NCBI RefSeq assembly: GCF_900188325.1 | Contig: NZ_FZPD01000003.1 | Coordinates: forward strand, 434,001-498,000 | Source of the DNA: Ekhidna lutea | GTDB lineage: Bacteria > Bacteroidota > Bacteroidia > Cytophagales > Cyclobacteriaceae | DNA length: 64,000 nt | Direction: 5' to 3' | Shown: positions 43,539 through 52,546 of the stretch, piece by piece | How the letters are laid out: each line of letters starts with the position of its first letter | Position numbering within the stretch: position 1 is the first letter of the stretch | Notes under the pieces: model-generated | What the model was told of the DNA's origin: nothing | Database searches by the model: none | The model's input: only the letters and a program-made list of their open reading frames with translations | Translations under genes and position numbers: made by a program

Positions 43539-44726
43539 ATGAAATTGCACGTCAAAAATATCATTGCTTCATGCTTAATCCTACTTACGGTGGGAGTGTA
43601 TGCTCAGCGGCAAAACGGGCTATCGGGCGGTGATAGCACAAAGTATAGCTTGCTAATAAATCCTTTCATTGAAATTGAAAGTACTGAGGCGATCAATTCC
43701 ATGTACAACTTTGAGTTTAAAAAGGCACATAGTCACTTCAATTACCTACAGAAAAAGTATCCATGGCATCCACTGCCATATTTATTAAAAGGGCTTAACT
43801 ATTGGTGGAGAATCGTTCCCAATTATCAAAATAAGGAATGGGATGAAGAGTTTCTGGCGTATATGGATACCACCAAGATATTGGCGGAAAACGTGAGAGA
43901 TAACTTCAATGAGATTGAAGGGTCATTTTTTTTAGCGGCTGCATATGCCTTTGAGGGTAGATTATACTCCGAACGCAGAGATTATCGGAAGGCAGCTTTT
44001 GCCGGGAGCAGATCTTTAAAATACCTAAGCGAATGTAGAGGTCATGAAGATTACAGTCCGGAGCTGCTGTTTGGAGATGCGCTCTTTAACTACTATGCCG
44101 AATGGATACGGGAAGAATACCCATTACTCCGGCCATTGATGGTATTCTTTCCCAAAGGGGATAAGGAAGAAGGAGTAAAACAACTCAAAGAGGTAGCTCG
44201 AAATGCATTTTACTCTCGTACCGAAGCTCAGTATTATCTCATGCGTATCCTGGCGATGGAAGAAAATGATTTCGCAGGGGCACTTCAGGTTAGTAGCTAT
44301 CTGTATGAGCAATTTCCGAATAATGCCTACTTCCACAGATATTATGCGCGTTTGTTGTATCAGACTGGTCAGTATTCAAAGTCAGAAACACTTTCCAAAG
44401 AGATGTTAACCCGGCTGGATGATGGTTGGGCTGGTTATGAGCCCAATAGTGGCAGGTATGCCTGTTTCTTCCTCGGTCATATAAATGAAATCAGGAGAAA
44501 TTATGCTGAGGCAAAGAAATATTATCACAGAGGATTAAAATACGCTGAAGAAGTAGATGCTACGGATCGAGGCTATTACTTTTATTCGCTCTTGCATTTG
44601 GGCGAAATAGCAGAAAAAGAGGGTGATGAAGATTTAGCGAAAGACTATTACAAACAAGTAAAGAAGGCAGCTAAGAGAAGTCACTCTGCTCATGAAGGTG
44701 CAAGAAGAAGGTTAAAGGAGCTTTAA
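43539..44726 (+). CDS. Secreted TPR-like protein
   Basis: 395 residues from ATG 43539 (MKLHVKNIIASCLILLTVG), with signal peptide to about residue 23. The mature part is helical with TPR-like repeats (FEFKKAHSHFNYLQKKYP near 55, EAQYYLMRILAMEENDFAGAL, NYAEAKKYYHRGLKYAEE, DEDLAKDYYKQVKKAAKR). Probably a periplasmic scaffold protein; no partner is evident. It converges with the glycosyltransferase gene, overlapping by four bases at the stops. Confidence 0.8.
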   Translation: MKLHVKNIIASCLILLTVGVYAQRQNGLSGGDSTKYSLLINPFIEIESTEAINSMYNFEFKKAHSHFNYLQKKYPWHPLPYLLKGLNYWWRIVPNYQNKEWDEEFLAYMDTTKILAENVRDNFNEIEGSFFLAAAYAFEGRLYSERRDYRKAAFAGSRSLKYLSECRGHEDYSPELLFGDALFNYYAEWIREEYPLLRPLMVFFPKGDKEEGVKQLKEVARNAFYSRTEAQYYLMRILAMEENDFAGALQVSSYLYEQFPNNAYFHRYYARLLYQTGQYSKSETLSKEMLTRLDDGWAGYEPNSGRYACFFLGHINEIRRNYAEAKKYYHRGLKYAEEVDATDRGYYFYSLLHLGEIAEKEGDEDLAKDYYKQVKKAAKRSHSAHEGARRRLKEL

Positions 44727-45793
44727 AATTGAAAGGCTTTCAGCCATTTTTCCTTGTTGGCATCTACACTGTAGTTTTCTTCTACCGTTTTTCTTCCGGC
44801 TTTTCCCATTTTTTTTCGCAGTTGTTCATCTTCAATAAGCAGGGATAATTTTTCTATCCATTCTTCTGTTGAGCCTGCCAAAAAACCATTTTCTCCATCA
44901 ACGATGATATCCGAATTGACGCCAACTGGCGACATTATGGCTGGTATTTCCAGCGCCATATATTGGAGGCCTTTTAGTCCGCATTTTCCCTTACTCCACT
45001 CATCATCAGGCAATGGCATTATACCAATATCTATTTCACATAAGTCAGAAACCTCTGTTTTTGCTTTCCATGGAAGACCATTAATGTTAAGTTCCTTATT
45101 GGTATAGTTTCCGTCCCCGATTACTTTAAAATATATTTTGTCTTTGTACTTTTCATTTATGACTTTAAGAGCTTCTAATGCACTTTCAAAATGTTTGATT
45201 GTAGAAAAGCTCCCACTCCATCCAATACATACCTTATTTGAATCCTTACTTACCTCCATACGCTGATATTCCTTGAGATCAATCGTAGTAGGAATAATGG
45301 TGACGTTAGAGGTATGTTGCTTGGCATAGTCTGCTAAATACTGATTGCCGGCTATTGTGAGGTCACAATAGGATATGATTTTTCCTGTTTTTGAAGGGTT
45401 TTTCAACTTCTGAAAAAATGTCTGATTAGGATTTTCATCCTGCAACCAAATTGAGTCATCAAAATCAAAAATGAGTTTTGCGTTAGATTTTTTCAGTAAC
45501 CATTCAAAGAACGTCCCAAAGAAAAAAGCATCTCGGTAGATGAAGATGTAATCGAATTTGTGCGCTCTAAGAAGGTCTTTGATTCGTGTCAGAAGGGCTG
45601 AGAGACCAACAAATACTTTTCCAAATACATTGCCAGCGCCATAAAACACCTTGTCCTGCTTTTGGTTGAGCATGGGTGAGTAGGTGACATCAAAACCATT
45701 CTGTTCCAGAAAAGCGAGGTATTGTTCATGCCTGAAGCGCTGGCCCGGTGATCGTTCTTTTCTATGAAGTGTAAGAAAAAGTATTCTGGGCAT
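44723..45793 (-). CDS. Glycosyltransferase, GT4-like (GT-B fold)
   Basis: 356 residues from ATG 45793 (MPRILFLTLHRKERSPGQR); this start overlaps the stop of the epimerase gene (TGATG), better than an upstream ATG. N-terminal Rossmann half with IFIYRDAFFFGTFFEWLL, C-terminal donor half with IGWSGSFSTIKHFES, IGIMPLPDDEWSKGKCG, and the E-x7-E-type motif near GLKGLQYMALEIPAIMS. It belongs to the polysaccharide cluster; donor and acceptor unknown. Confidence 0.87.
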   Translation of the reverse strand: MPRILFLTLHRKERSPGQRFRHEQYLAFLEQNGFDVTYSPMLNQKQDKVFYGAGNVFGKVFVGLSALLTRIKDLLRAHKFDYIFIYRDAFFFGTFFEWLLKKSNAKLIFDFDDSIWLQDENPNQTFFQKLKNPSKTGKIISYCDLTIAGNQYLADYAKQHTSNVTIIPTTIDLKEYQRMEVSKDSNKVCIGWSGSFSTIKHFESALEALKVINEKYKDKIYFKVIGDGNYTNKELNINGLPWKAKTEVSDLCEIDIGIMPLPDDEWSKGKCGLKGLQYMALEIPAIMSPVGVNSDIIVDGENGFLAGSTEEWIEKLSLLIEDEQLRKKMGKAGRKTVEENYSVDANKEKWLKAFQF

Positions 45794-46788
45794 CAGTCTT
45801 CCAGCCAAACAGGCGGTAATTTTTCAGTGATTTCAATGTTTTCGAATTTAGAGCTCTTTTTTGCTCCGGTAGCTTTAGCCCAGCCTACCATACCTTTCAA
45901 ACCCTCTTCAAGGCTGGTTTTACTGTACTCACCAAATATTTTCTTGATTTTAGAATGGTCTGAATGAGCATGTACTACTTCATTTCTGGCATCAAGAAAA
46001 CGAAGCTCACTTTTCATTCCCATCGCATCTATGACTGCATTCGCCAGCTCTTTTACTGTGTATTCTTTATCGGCCCCTATATTGAAAACCTCTCCGTAGC
46101 ATTCCTTGTGATCAACGCAATTAGCAATAATTGGAGCGATATCTCCAACATACGTAAATGCTCTCGTCTGGCTGCCATCACCAAAAACTGTAAGCGGGTT
46201 TCCCTGCATTAGCTGATTCATGAAAATTCCTACTACGTTTCTATATCTATCACCTAGATTTTGATATTCACCATAGACATTGTGTGGTCTGAAAATAACA
46301 TAGTCAAGCCCAAACATTTCATGCGACACCTTGAGGTCCATTTCTACCGCAAGTTTTGCAATTCCATATGGATCCTCAGGCTCTGGAGTCATGTCCTCCC
46401 TCATGGGAGGAGGTAATGCGCCGTATGTGGCAATGGAAGATGTAAAGACAAAGCATTTAACTTTATGCTTGACTGACTCATTGATTAGGTTTACACTGCC
46501 CGTCAAATTATTAGAGTAGTTGAATCGTTTGATAAAATGACTCAATCCCTCGGCAGCATATGCAGCTAGATGATAGACATATTCTATTTCATATTCATTA
46601 AATAATTTCTGAAGCAATTCATGGTCTAGAATTGTCCCCTCAATAAATATGGCCTTTTCAGGAACGTTCTCTTTAAATCCACCGCTCAAATCGTCAAGAA
46701 CTATAACTTGCTTGCCGCTTGATAATAGACTTCTTGCGACATGTGCTCCAATAAATCCGGCTCCTCCGGTTACTAATGAATAGGGCAT
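45793..46788 (-). CDS. NAD-dependent sugar epimerase/dehydratase (extended SDR)
   Basis: 331 residues. Rossmann motif VTGGAGFIGAHVA (about 6-18), DDLSGG, catalytic SSIATYG and Y-x3-K in PYGIAKLAVE (about 146-155), RPHNVYGEYQ. It is most like UDP-glucose/UDP-GlcNAc 4-epimerases; NDP-sugar specificity cannot be decided. It begins 18 bases from the divergent methyltransferase gene at 46807. Confidence 0.9.
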   Translation of the reverse strand: MPYSLVTGGAGFIGAHVARSLLSSGKQVIVLDDLSGGFKENVPEKAIFIEGTILDHELLQKLFNEYEIEYVYHLAAYAAEGLSHFIKRFNYSNNLTGSVNLINESVKHKVKCFVFTSSIATYGALPPPMREDMTPEPEDPYGIAKLAVEMDLKVSHEMFGLDYVIFRPHNVYGEYQNLGDRYRNVVGIFMNQLMQGNPLTVFGDGSQTRAFTYVGDIAPIIANCVDHKECYGEVFNIGADKEYTVKELANAVIDAMGMKSELRFLDARNEVVHAHSDHSKIKKIFGEYSKTSLEEGLKGMVGWAKATGAKKSSKFENIEITEKLPPVWLED

Positions 46789-46806
46789 TAACTTTACTTT
46801 TTCGAG

Positions 46807-47595
46807 ATGAGTACAGAATTAATTAAGGATGGCAAAGAAAGCGAACAATTGGAATCGGTTCGTGATTTTTTCGATGGACATGCATCAGAATATAAAAAGA
46901 AATATGAAAAGAAGAATATTTTCTATGAGTACTTTTTTTATGAGAGATTAGCTAAAGCGACTGATGGAGTTGAGTTCACAGGTAAATCCATTCTAGATGT
47001 TGGAGCAGGGACCGGACCTCTATATGACTACCTTCAGACGAAAAAGTGGAATGATTTCACAAAATACACTGCTACAGATATTTCTTCAGAGATGCTTAAA
47101 AAGAGCCATATTCCTGAAGAACAGCAACTCGCTGGTGACTTTTTGAAGTTAAAATTTGAGGAGAAGTATGATCTGATCTATATGCTTGGAGTCACCACTT
47201 ATTTAAGAAAGGATCAAATGCAACAATATCTATCAAAAATAAGCAGTTTATTAAATGAAGAGGGGTTATTCATTGTATCGTTTACTAACAAAAACTCGCT
47301 CGATATATTAATTAGGAGGCTTGTAAGGCCATTTGTAAGATTATTTGCCGGTAAAAACCGAGTACTTTCTCAGGATTTCACATCATCATATTATTCAAAA
47401 AAAGAATGTATCAATCTAATTGAGGATCAATTTAATACCAGGGAAATAATTGGCCTAAATCATACTTTTTTTCCGCTTAGCAGAATAGTACCCGGTGTTT
47501 CTATAAAAATTGCTACAGCTATCTCTAAATTGCGAATGAAAACATTAAAACGGTTTTTTAGTAGTGACTTACTAATTAAAGCCATCAGCAAGTAA
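46807..47595 (+). CDS. SAM-dependent methyltransferase
   Basis: 262 residues, class I fold: motif I ILDVGAGTGPLYDYL (about 62-76), ATDISSEMLKKS (about 92-103), DLIYMLGVTTYL. A C-terminal tail without TM segments follows. First gene on the plus strand of the polysaccharide cluster, presumably methylating a sugar intermediate. Its stop overlaps the start of the broken dehydratase gene (TAATG). Confidence 0.85.
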   Translation: MSTELIKDGKESEQLESVRDFFDGHASEYKKKYEKKNIFYEYFFYERLAKATDGVEFTGKSILDVGAGTGPLYDYLQTKKWNDFTKYTATDISSEMLKKSHIPEEQQLAGDFLKLKFEEKYDLIYMLGVTTYLRKDQMQQYLSKISSLLNEEGLFIVSFTNKNSLDILIRRLVRPFVRLFAGKNRVLSQDFTSSYYSKKECINLIEDQFNTREIIGLNHTFFPLSRIVPGVSIKIATAISKLRMKTLKRFFSSDLLIKAISK

Positions 47596-48046
47596 TGGAT
47601 AACATTGCGATAATTGGGGGTACAGGTACATTGGGTAAATCAATGGAAAAATAAAAATGGAGGCTGAGGAAATTTTCAAAAAGGAAAATAAGAATCCATC
47701 TAGAAACCTTGGAGTTGTAAAGCTTGGAAATACTATAGGAGCAAGAGGGTCTGTATTTGAACCCTTTAAGAAACAAGGAAAATCAGGAATACTAAAATTA
47801 ACACACCCTGAAGCTACCAGATTTTGTATTAGTCAAAGTAAAGCAGCCAATTTCATTTTAAAGGCATTAAAGTCTCAGACCGAATTTATTGAAACCCTGA
47901 AAATGAAGGCATTCAAAGTGATTGAATTGGCTCGTGATCTTGCTCCTGGGTGCAGCATTGAGATATCAGGGTTGAGACCTGGAGGTAGGTTGTATGAAGA
48001 GATTGATGGAAATAGCTCTAAGGCAATTCAAGAATTAAAACTTTAA
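47595..48046 (+). pseudogene. Remnant of an NDP-GlcNAc 4,6-dehydratase (PseB/CapD-like) with internal deletion
   Basis: Two pieces. 47595-47654 encodes MDNIAIIGGTGTLGKS plus three residues, a normal Rossmann N-terminus of this family, then a stop. 47657-48046, in another frame, encodes 129 residues of the C-terminal part: VVKLGNTIGARGSVFEPFKK, THPEATRFCISQSKAANFIL, APGCSIEISGLRPGGRLYEE. The middle (about 200 residues with the catalytic Y-x3-K) is missing. I read this as one gene lost by deletion plus frameshift. Losing it should have changed the glycan made by the cluster unless another gene covers the step. Confidence 0.75.
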
Positions 48047-48050
48047 TTTT

Positions 48051-49379
48051 TTGGGAATAAAAGACTTTATCATAACCCCAATTTACTTAGGATTATTTAC
48101 TATTCTGGCTATCGTAATACGTCCATATGTTACTACAAGCAGAACTAGAAAATATTTTTTACCAGCATTGTGGGTGAGGTTCATTGGGGCCATTGCATTA
48201 GGCGTTATTTATCAGTTTTATTACGGTGGAGGGGATACATTAAACTATTGGGAACACGGTAGTAAATGGATATGGCAAGCACTTAATGAACAACCTGTGG
48301 TAGGAATTAAGATGTTATTGGAAGGAGGGAGTAAATGGAATCCAGAAACTTTTTCATATACAAACAATATCTGGTATTATAAGAGTCCTTCATCTTATGC
48401 AATTGTAAAAATCACTACAGTATTTGACTTATTTACATTGCATACGTATTCAGCAACTGCCTTATTTTTTTCTGTTTTTAGTTTTTCAGGGTTATGGGCG
48501 CTTTTTACCTCATTGCAGAAAAAATATCCTCGTTCAAATAAACTGGTTTTGGGGATATTGTTTTTTCCTTCTTTAATTTTTTGGGGCTCTGGGATTTTAA
48601 AAGACACTATTACTATTGGGGCACTTGGATGGATGCTATGGGCATTAATAGAATGGATTGAATTCAGATCACGCAACTATTTCGGGTTAGTAATATTCAT
48701 AATTGCTTTTATGGCTGTATCTGTGATCAAGTTGTATGTTGTACTTTGTCTTATACCAACTATCATTATATGGTTGTTTCTGAAATATTTAAGAGTAGTA
48801 AAAAGTCTTGTTCTTAGGATTCTCATCATTCCTTTTTTGATAATTGTTTGTGGAGTGGGGGCATATCTGATTTTACAACAAATTACAGAAGGTAATAGAC
48901 AGTACGAATTAACTAATTTGGCTGAAAGAGCCAAGATAACGGCCTATGACATTAGGTATGGTTGGGGAGCTCGGCTGGAAGGTGATGGAGGATATGATTT
49001 AGGTGAGCTGGATGGAACTTGGAGTAACATGGTTCAATTAGCTCCTAAAGCAGTTGTTGTTTCACTATTCAGACCCTTCCCATGGGAAGTAAGAAACCCC
49101 CTGATGTTATTAGCTTCTTTAGAGAGTATTGTTATTTTAATCCTTGTCATCAGGCTTTTTACAAGACCAATGGGAATTACAAAAATCATGAAAGACCCAT
49201 TTTTGATTTTCTGTTTAGCTTTCACGATTTTATTCTCGTTTGCTATCGGAATAAGTTCTTATAATTTCGGAACATTAATGCGCTATAAAATCCCGATGAT
49301 TCCATTGCTTTTAACATTCCTTTTGGTCAATACGTCAGCCACAAATTCAAATGAAAAAAGTATACTTCACCAATCTTGA
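48051..49379 (+). CDS. Polytopic membrane protein, polysaccharide polymerase-like
   Basis: 442 residues with about 11 TM segments and a longer extracytoplasmic loop (LAERAKITAYDIRYGWGARLEGDGG near 290-315). After the second TM segment it has FYYGGGDTLNYWEHG. There is no ATG near; a TTG at 48051, 5 bases after the pseudogene stop, gives the most natural N-terminus. Size, loop and place among glycosyltransferases and a flippase suggest a Wzy-like polymerase (inference). Confidence 0.65.
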   Translation: MGIKDFIITPIYLGLFTILAIVIRPYVTTSRTRKYFLPALWVRFIGAIALGVIYQFYYGGGDTLNYWEHGSKWIWQALNEQPVVGIKMLLEGGSKWNPETFSYTNNIWYYKSPSSYAIVKITTVFDLFTLHTYSATALFFSVFSFSGLWALFTSLQKKYPRSNKLVLGILFFPSLIFWGSGILKDTITIGALGWMLWALIEWIEFRSRNYFGLVIFIIAFMAVSVIKLYVVLCLIPTIIIWLFLKYLRVVKSLVLRILIIPFLIIVCGVGAYLILQQITEGNRQYELTNLAERAKITAYDIRYGWGARLEGDGGYDLGELDGTWSNMVQLAPKAVVVSLFRPFPWEVRNPLMLLASLESIVILILVIRLFTRPMGITKIMKDPFLIFCLAFTILFSFAIGISSYNFGTLMRYKIPMIPLLLTFLLVNTSATNSNEKSILHQS

Positions 49380-50442
49380 TGGTCTTAGGTTCTTTGCTTT
49401 TTTTGCGGTGTTTCTGGCGCATAGCTTTTATTCAGAGGATACTCGTGTTACTTCTAATGAGATATATCTAAGCATAAGAGAGCTTGGTCATATAGGTATT
49501 TTTGGTGTCAACTTCTTCTTTGTTCTTAGTGGCTTTTTGATCACTTATTTGTTGATTCAGGAAAAGAATGAAAATGGCAAGATTAACTTGAAGCATTTTT
49601 ACGCACGAAGGGTTTTAAGAATCTGGCCATTATACTACACAGTCATTGTAATAGGGTTTGTCTTAATTCCATTCATTCAGCGTGAAATAATGGGGCAAGT
49701 AAATTATGAAGAGTCTGCCAACCTTGGACACTACCTTTTATTTGTAAATAATTTTTCAAATGAAACCCCATCTACCGCGGTTCTAGGTATTCTTTGGTCA
49801 ATTGCTGTGGAAGAGCAATTCTATTTGGTTTGGCCGGTTATAATCGGATTTATGAGCTTCAAAAGATTACCTTTCCTATTTTCATTCATCATAATTGTTT
49901 CAGTACTTTTTAGAATTTTTTTGATTGGGTATGGATATAAACATACGCTATCATGCATGTCAGATTTAGCCATAGGTAGCTTATTCGCTTATTATTCTTT
50001 CTTTTCAATACGCTTTAGAACTCTTTTTCAAAGTATGAGGTCGTGGCAAATTTTGATTATTTACCTCGTCGGGCTGGGATTATTTTTTATTCGAGATTTA
50101 TGGTCTGAAATACCTCTTTTGTATTTAAATGAGCGACTATTATTTTCATTATTTTTTGCATTTGTAATTCTGGAGCAGACTTATTCACGATCGATATTTA
50201 AAATAGGGAAATTGAAGCTTATAAGTAGATTAGGGCAAGTCACTTATGGGTTATACATGCTCCATTTTATAGCAATTTATATTGTGGCGAAACTTATCCA
50301 ATATTTAATGAAAACAAGCTTGGTTTCAGTTTTGGTTATAGAGCCCGTAATATCACTTTTGCTTGCTGTCATTTTGAGCTATTTCAGTTTTTATTTATTA
50401 GAAAAGCCGTTTCTCAATCTTAAAAGGAAATTTGGAGCGTGA
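49351..50442 (+). CDS. Acyltransferase 3 family protein (OafA/YrhL-like)
   Basis: 363 residues, about ten TM segments. Family motifs: NLDGLRFFAFFAVFLAHSF with the catalytic histidine at about H24, FFVLSGFLITYLL (about 56-68), FYARRVLRIWPLYY (about 83-96), SIAVEEQFYLVWP (about 150-162). It puts acetyl or another acyl group on a glycan. It overlaps the previous gene by 29 bases and the next by four. Confidence 0.93.
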   Translation: MKKVYFTNLDGLRFFAFFAVFLAHSFYSEDTRVTSNEIYLSIRELGHIGIFGVNFFFVLSGFLITYLLIQEKNENGKINLKHFYARRVLRIWPLYYTVIVIGFVLIPFIQREIMGQVNYEESANLGHYLLFVNNFSNETPSTAVLGILWSIAVEEQFYLVWPVIIGFMSFKRLPFLFSFIIIVSVLFRIFLIGYGYKHTLSCMSDLAIGSLFAYYSFFSIRFRTLFQSMRSWQILIIYLVGLGLFFIRDLWSEIPLLYLNERLLFSLFFAFVILEQTYSRSIFKIGKLKLISRLGQVTYGLYMLHFIAIYIVAKLIQYLMKTSLVSVLVIEPVISLLLAVILSYFSFYLLEKPFLNLKRKFGA

Positions 50443-51812
50443 AGTCTTTCAATGATTATCTAGTCGGGATCGCTAAACTGCTAAAGACTCGTGGGTCATT
50501 TGTTCAGAATTTTTCAATTGTTTTTGGGGGGAAATCACTTGCTGTCATTCTAGGCATTTTTATAACACCAATCCTTGCCCGAATTTACTCACCTGAAGCT
50601 TACGGATTATATGCCATTTACTTTGCTCTTGTTGCGAATTTTAGCTTGGTGATCTCGCTAAGGCTGCCTATGGCATTTATTCTCGCTACTGACGAACAAG
50701 AATTCAAGACAATTTTAAAAGTAACGATGAGCTTTGTGCTTTATTTAACAGTACTAATATTGTTGATGTTTTTGTTGTGGAGAGTTGAGATTTTCGATCT
50801 GTTTAATGCAAAAAAATTAAACTCAGTCTGGTATGTAATAATCATAGGTACACTTCTGCATGCAATAACATCTATGTTAGGTAGTTGGAATGTTCGAGAG
50901 AAAGCTTTTAAGGTGTCAACTACTGTCGCTTTATCAGAAGCTACGACAATAAAAGCATCCAATTTACTCATCGGAATAAAAACAGCGGGAAACTCCTTTG
51001 GTCTCATTATTGGAGATTTAATTGGAAAAATTGTAAATCTTATTTTCCAATTTGTATTTTTTATCAGAAATAGAAGTGCTTACCTTATTCCTTGCTTTTC
51101 GTTCAAATTACAGCGAGAAACCCTCTCCAAACATTGGAAGTATCCAGTCATTTTGCTACCTACATCATGGATAGCAGTCATTAGTAATAATCTAGTGATT
51201 TTTTATATCACCTATCAATTCGATATTTCCATTTTGGGAGAATTTAGCATGAGCTCAAGTTTAATACTAATCCCTGTAAATCTTATAGCCAACTCATCAC
51301 AACCAATTCTAATGCAGCGTATGGTAGAATTGAATAATGATGATAAAAGTATCGCAATACCTTTAGTTAAGTATGTTTCAACAATCATCTATGGTGCTGC
51401 TATTTGCTGTCCGTTGATTATCCTACTTAGCGAACCTTTAATTTCTGTATTTCTTGGAGACAAATGGCAAAATACACCTCAAATAATTGAGGTATTAAGC
51501 CCAACATTGCTATTTCAAATACTCTTTATTTCTCTGGCAGGTGTTTTGATTGCATTAGAGAAGAAAGAAAGACTATTTCGTCTTCAAGTAATAAGGCTAC
51601 TTACTTTGTCTGTCCTTTTTGTGACTTCAAACTTATTAAATCTTGATTTTTATCAAACAATAATGGTGTATTCAGTTGGTTTTTCACTGCTGTCATTTGT
51701 ATTGATACTTAATATTCTCAAGTCAATTGATGCTTTAAAAAGTAATCAGCTGATTTGGCCATTTATTAGTTTTATATCTCTTTGCTCAATTACTTTTTTG
51801 ATAACAAGATGA
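50439..51812 (+). CDS. Oligosaccharide flippase (Wzx-like, MOP superfamily)
   Basis: 457 residues with 12 or so TM segments. The N-terminal helix NFSIVFGGKSLAVILGIFIT followed by PILARIYSPEAYGLYAIY is typical of Wzx/RfbX flippases, which move undecaprenyl-linked units over the inner membrane. GTG start overlaps the acyltransferase stop (GTGA). It supports a Wzx/Wzy-type export path for this glycan. Confidence 0.9.
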   Translation: MKSFNDYLVGIAKLLKTRGSFVQNFSIVFGGKSLAVILGIFITPILARIYSPEAYGLYAIYFALVANFSLVISLRLPMAFILATDEQEFKTILKVTMSFVLYLTVLILLMFLLWRVEIFDLFNAKKLNSVWYVIIIGTLLHAITSMLGSWNVREKAFKVSTTVALSEATTIKASNLLIGIKTAGNSFGLIIGDLIGKIVNLIFQFVFFIRNRSAYLIPCFSFKLQRETLSKHWKYPVILLPTSWIAVISNNLVIFYITYQFDISILGEFSMSSSLILIPVNLIANSSQPILMQRMVELNNDDKSIAIPLVKYVSTIIYGAAICCPLIILLSEPLISVFLGDKWQNTPQIIEVLSPTLLFQILFISLAGVLIALEKKERLFRLQVIRLLTLSVLFVTSNLLNLDFYQTIMVYSVGFSLLSFVLILNILKSIDALKSNQLIWPFISFISLCSITFLITR

Positions 51813-52546
51813 CAATTTCGAATCAACAGGTTAAAACGTTTTACGATGAGTTCACCATTTCTCAGGAAGCTATGGGCATTAATCATAGACACCTGAGCAT
51901 TCAAAGGCATCTTGAAGAATTTGGCCTTCAAAAAGACAATAATATTCTGGAAATAGGGTGTGGTATAGGAACACTCACAGAATTGATGCTAAGTTACGTT
52001 GGAAAGAATGGTAAAATAACAGCAGTGGATGTTAGTGAGAAAAGCATTTCGATAGCGAAAAAAAGACTAGAAGTGTATGACAATGTTAACCTTGAAGTTT
52101 TCGACTTCACAAAAGATATAAAGGACGCATTGTTTGACGTTATTGTTCTTCCGGATGTAATCGAACATATACCACTTAAACTTCATGAGAGTCTTTTCTT
52201 AAATCTTTCAAAGATGTTAAAAAAAGAAGGGTTTGTTCTTATACACATACCAGATCCAAATTATTTGCAATGGAATATTGATCATAAAAAGGAAGGCTTG
52301 CAAATCATAGATCAACCCATTTATACTCACTTACTTGCTACCAATATTGTCAAATCGCAATTATATATTGCATACCTGAAGTCATACTCTTTATATGTTA
52401 ATAATCCTGATTATCAGGTAGTAGTTCTTAAGAAAAAAGAGGGCCTTGAGATGTATAATTCGATTATGCCTACGAATGATTCTTTACTTAGAAGGATTAA
52501 GAGGAAATTCAGATACTTGCGGAGGAAATTAATCTGTCTATTTTGA
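51809..52546 (+). CDS. SAM-dependent methyltransferase
   Basis: 245 residues from ATG 51809 (MTISNQQVKTFYDEF), which overlaps the flippase stop (ATGA). Class I motifs ILEIGCGIGTLTELML (about 46-61), AVDVSEKSISIAKKRL, VIVLPDVIEHIP. C-terminal tail is basic (RRIKRKFRYLRRK). Sugar or aglycone methylation within the cluster is expected; the target is unknown. Confidence 0.87.
   Translation: MTISNQQVKTFYDEFTISQEAMGINHRHLSIQRHLEEFGLQKDNNILEIGCGIGTLTELMLSYVGKNGKITAVDVSEKSISIAKKRLEVYDNVNLEVFDFTKDIKDALFDVIVLPDVIEHIPLKLHESLFLNLSKMLKKEGFVLIHIPDPNYLQWNIDHKKEGLQIIDQPIYTHLLATNIVKSQLYIAYLKSYSLYVNNPDYQVVVLKKKEGLEMYNSIMPTNDSLLRRIKRKFRYLRRKLICLF

Noticed and set aside
47657-48046. Independent small gene of 129 residues
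   Set aside because: Its residues match only the C-terminal part of NDP-sugar 4,6-dehydratases and a matching N-terminal piece lies directly upstream, so a broken single gene is the better reading.
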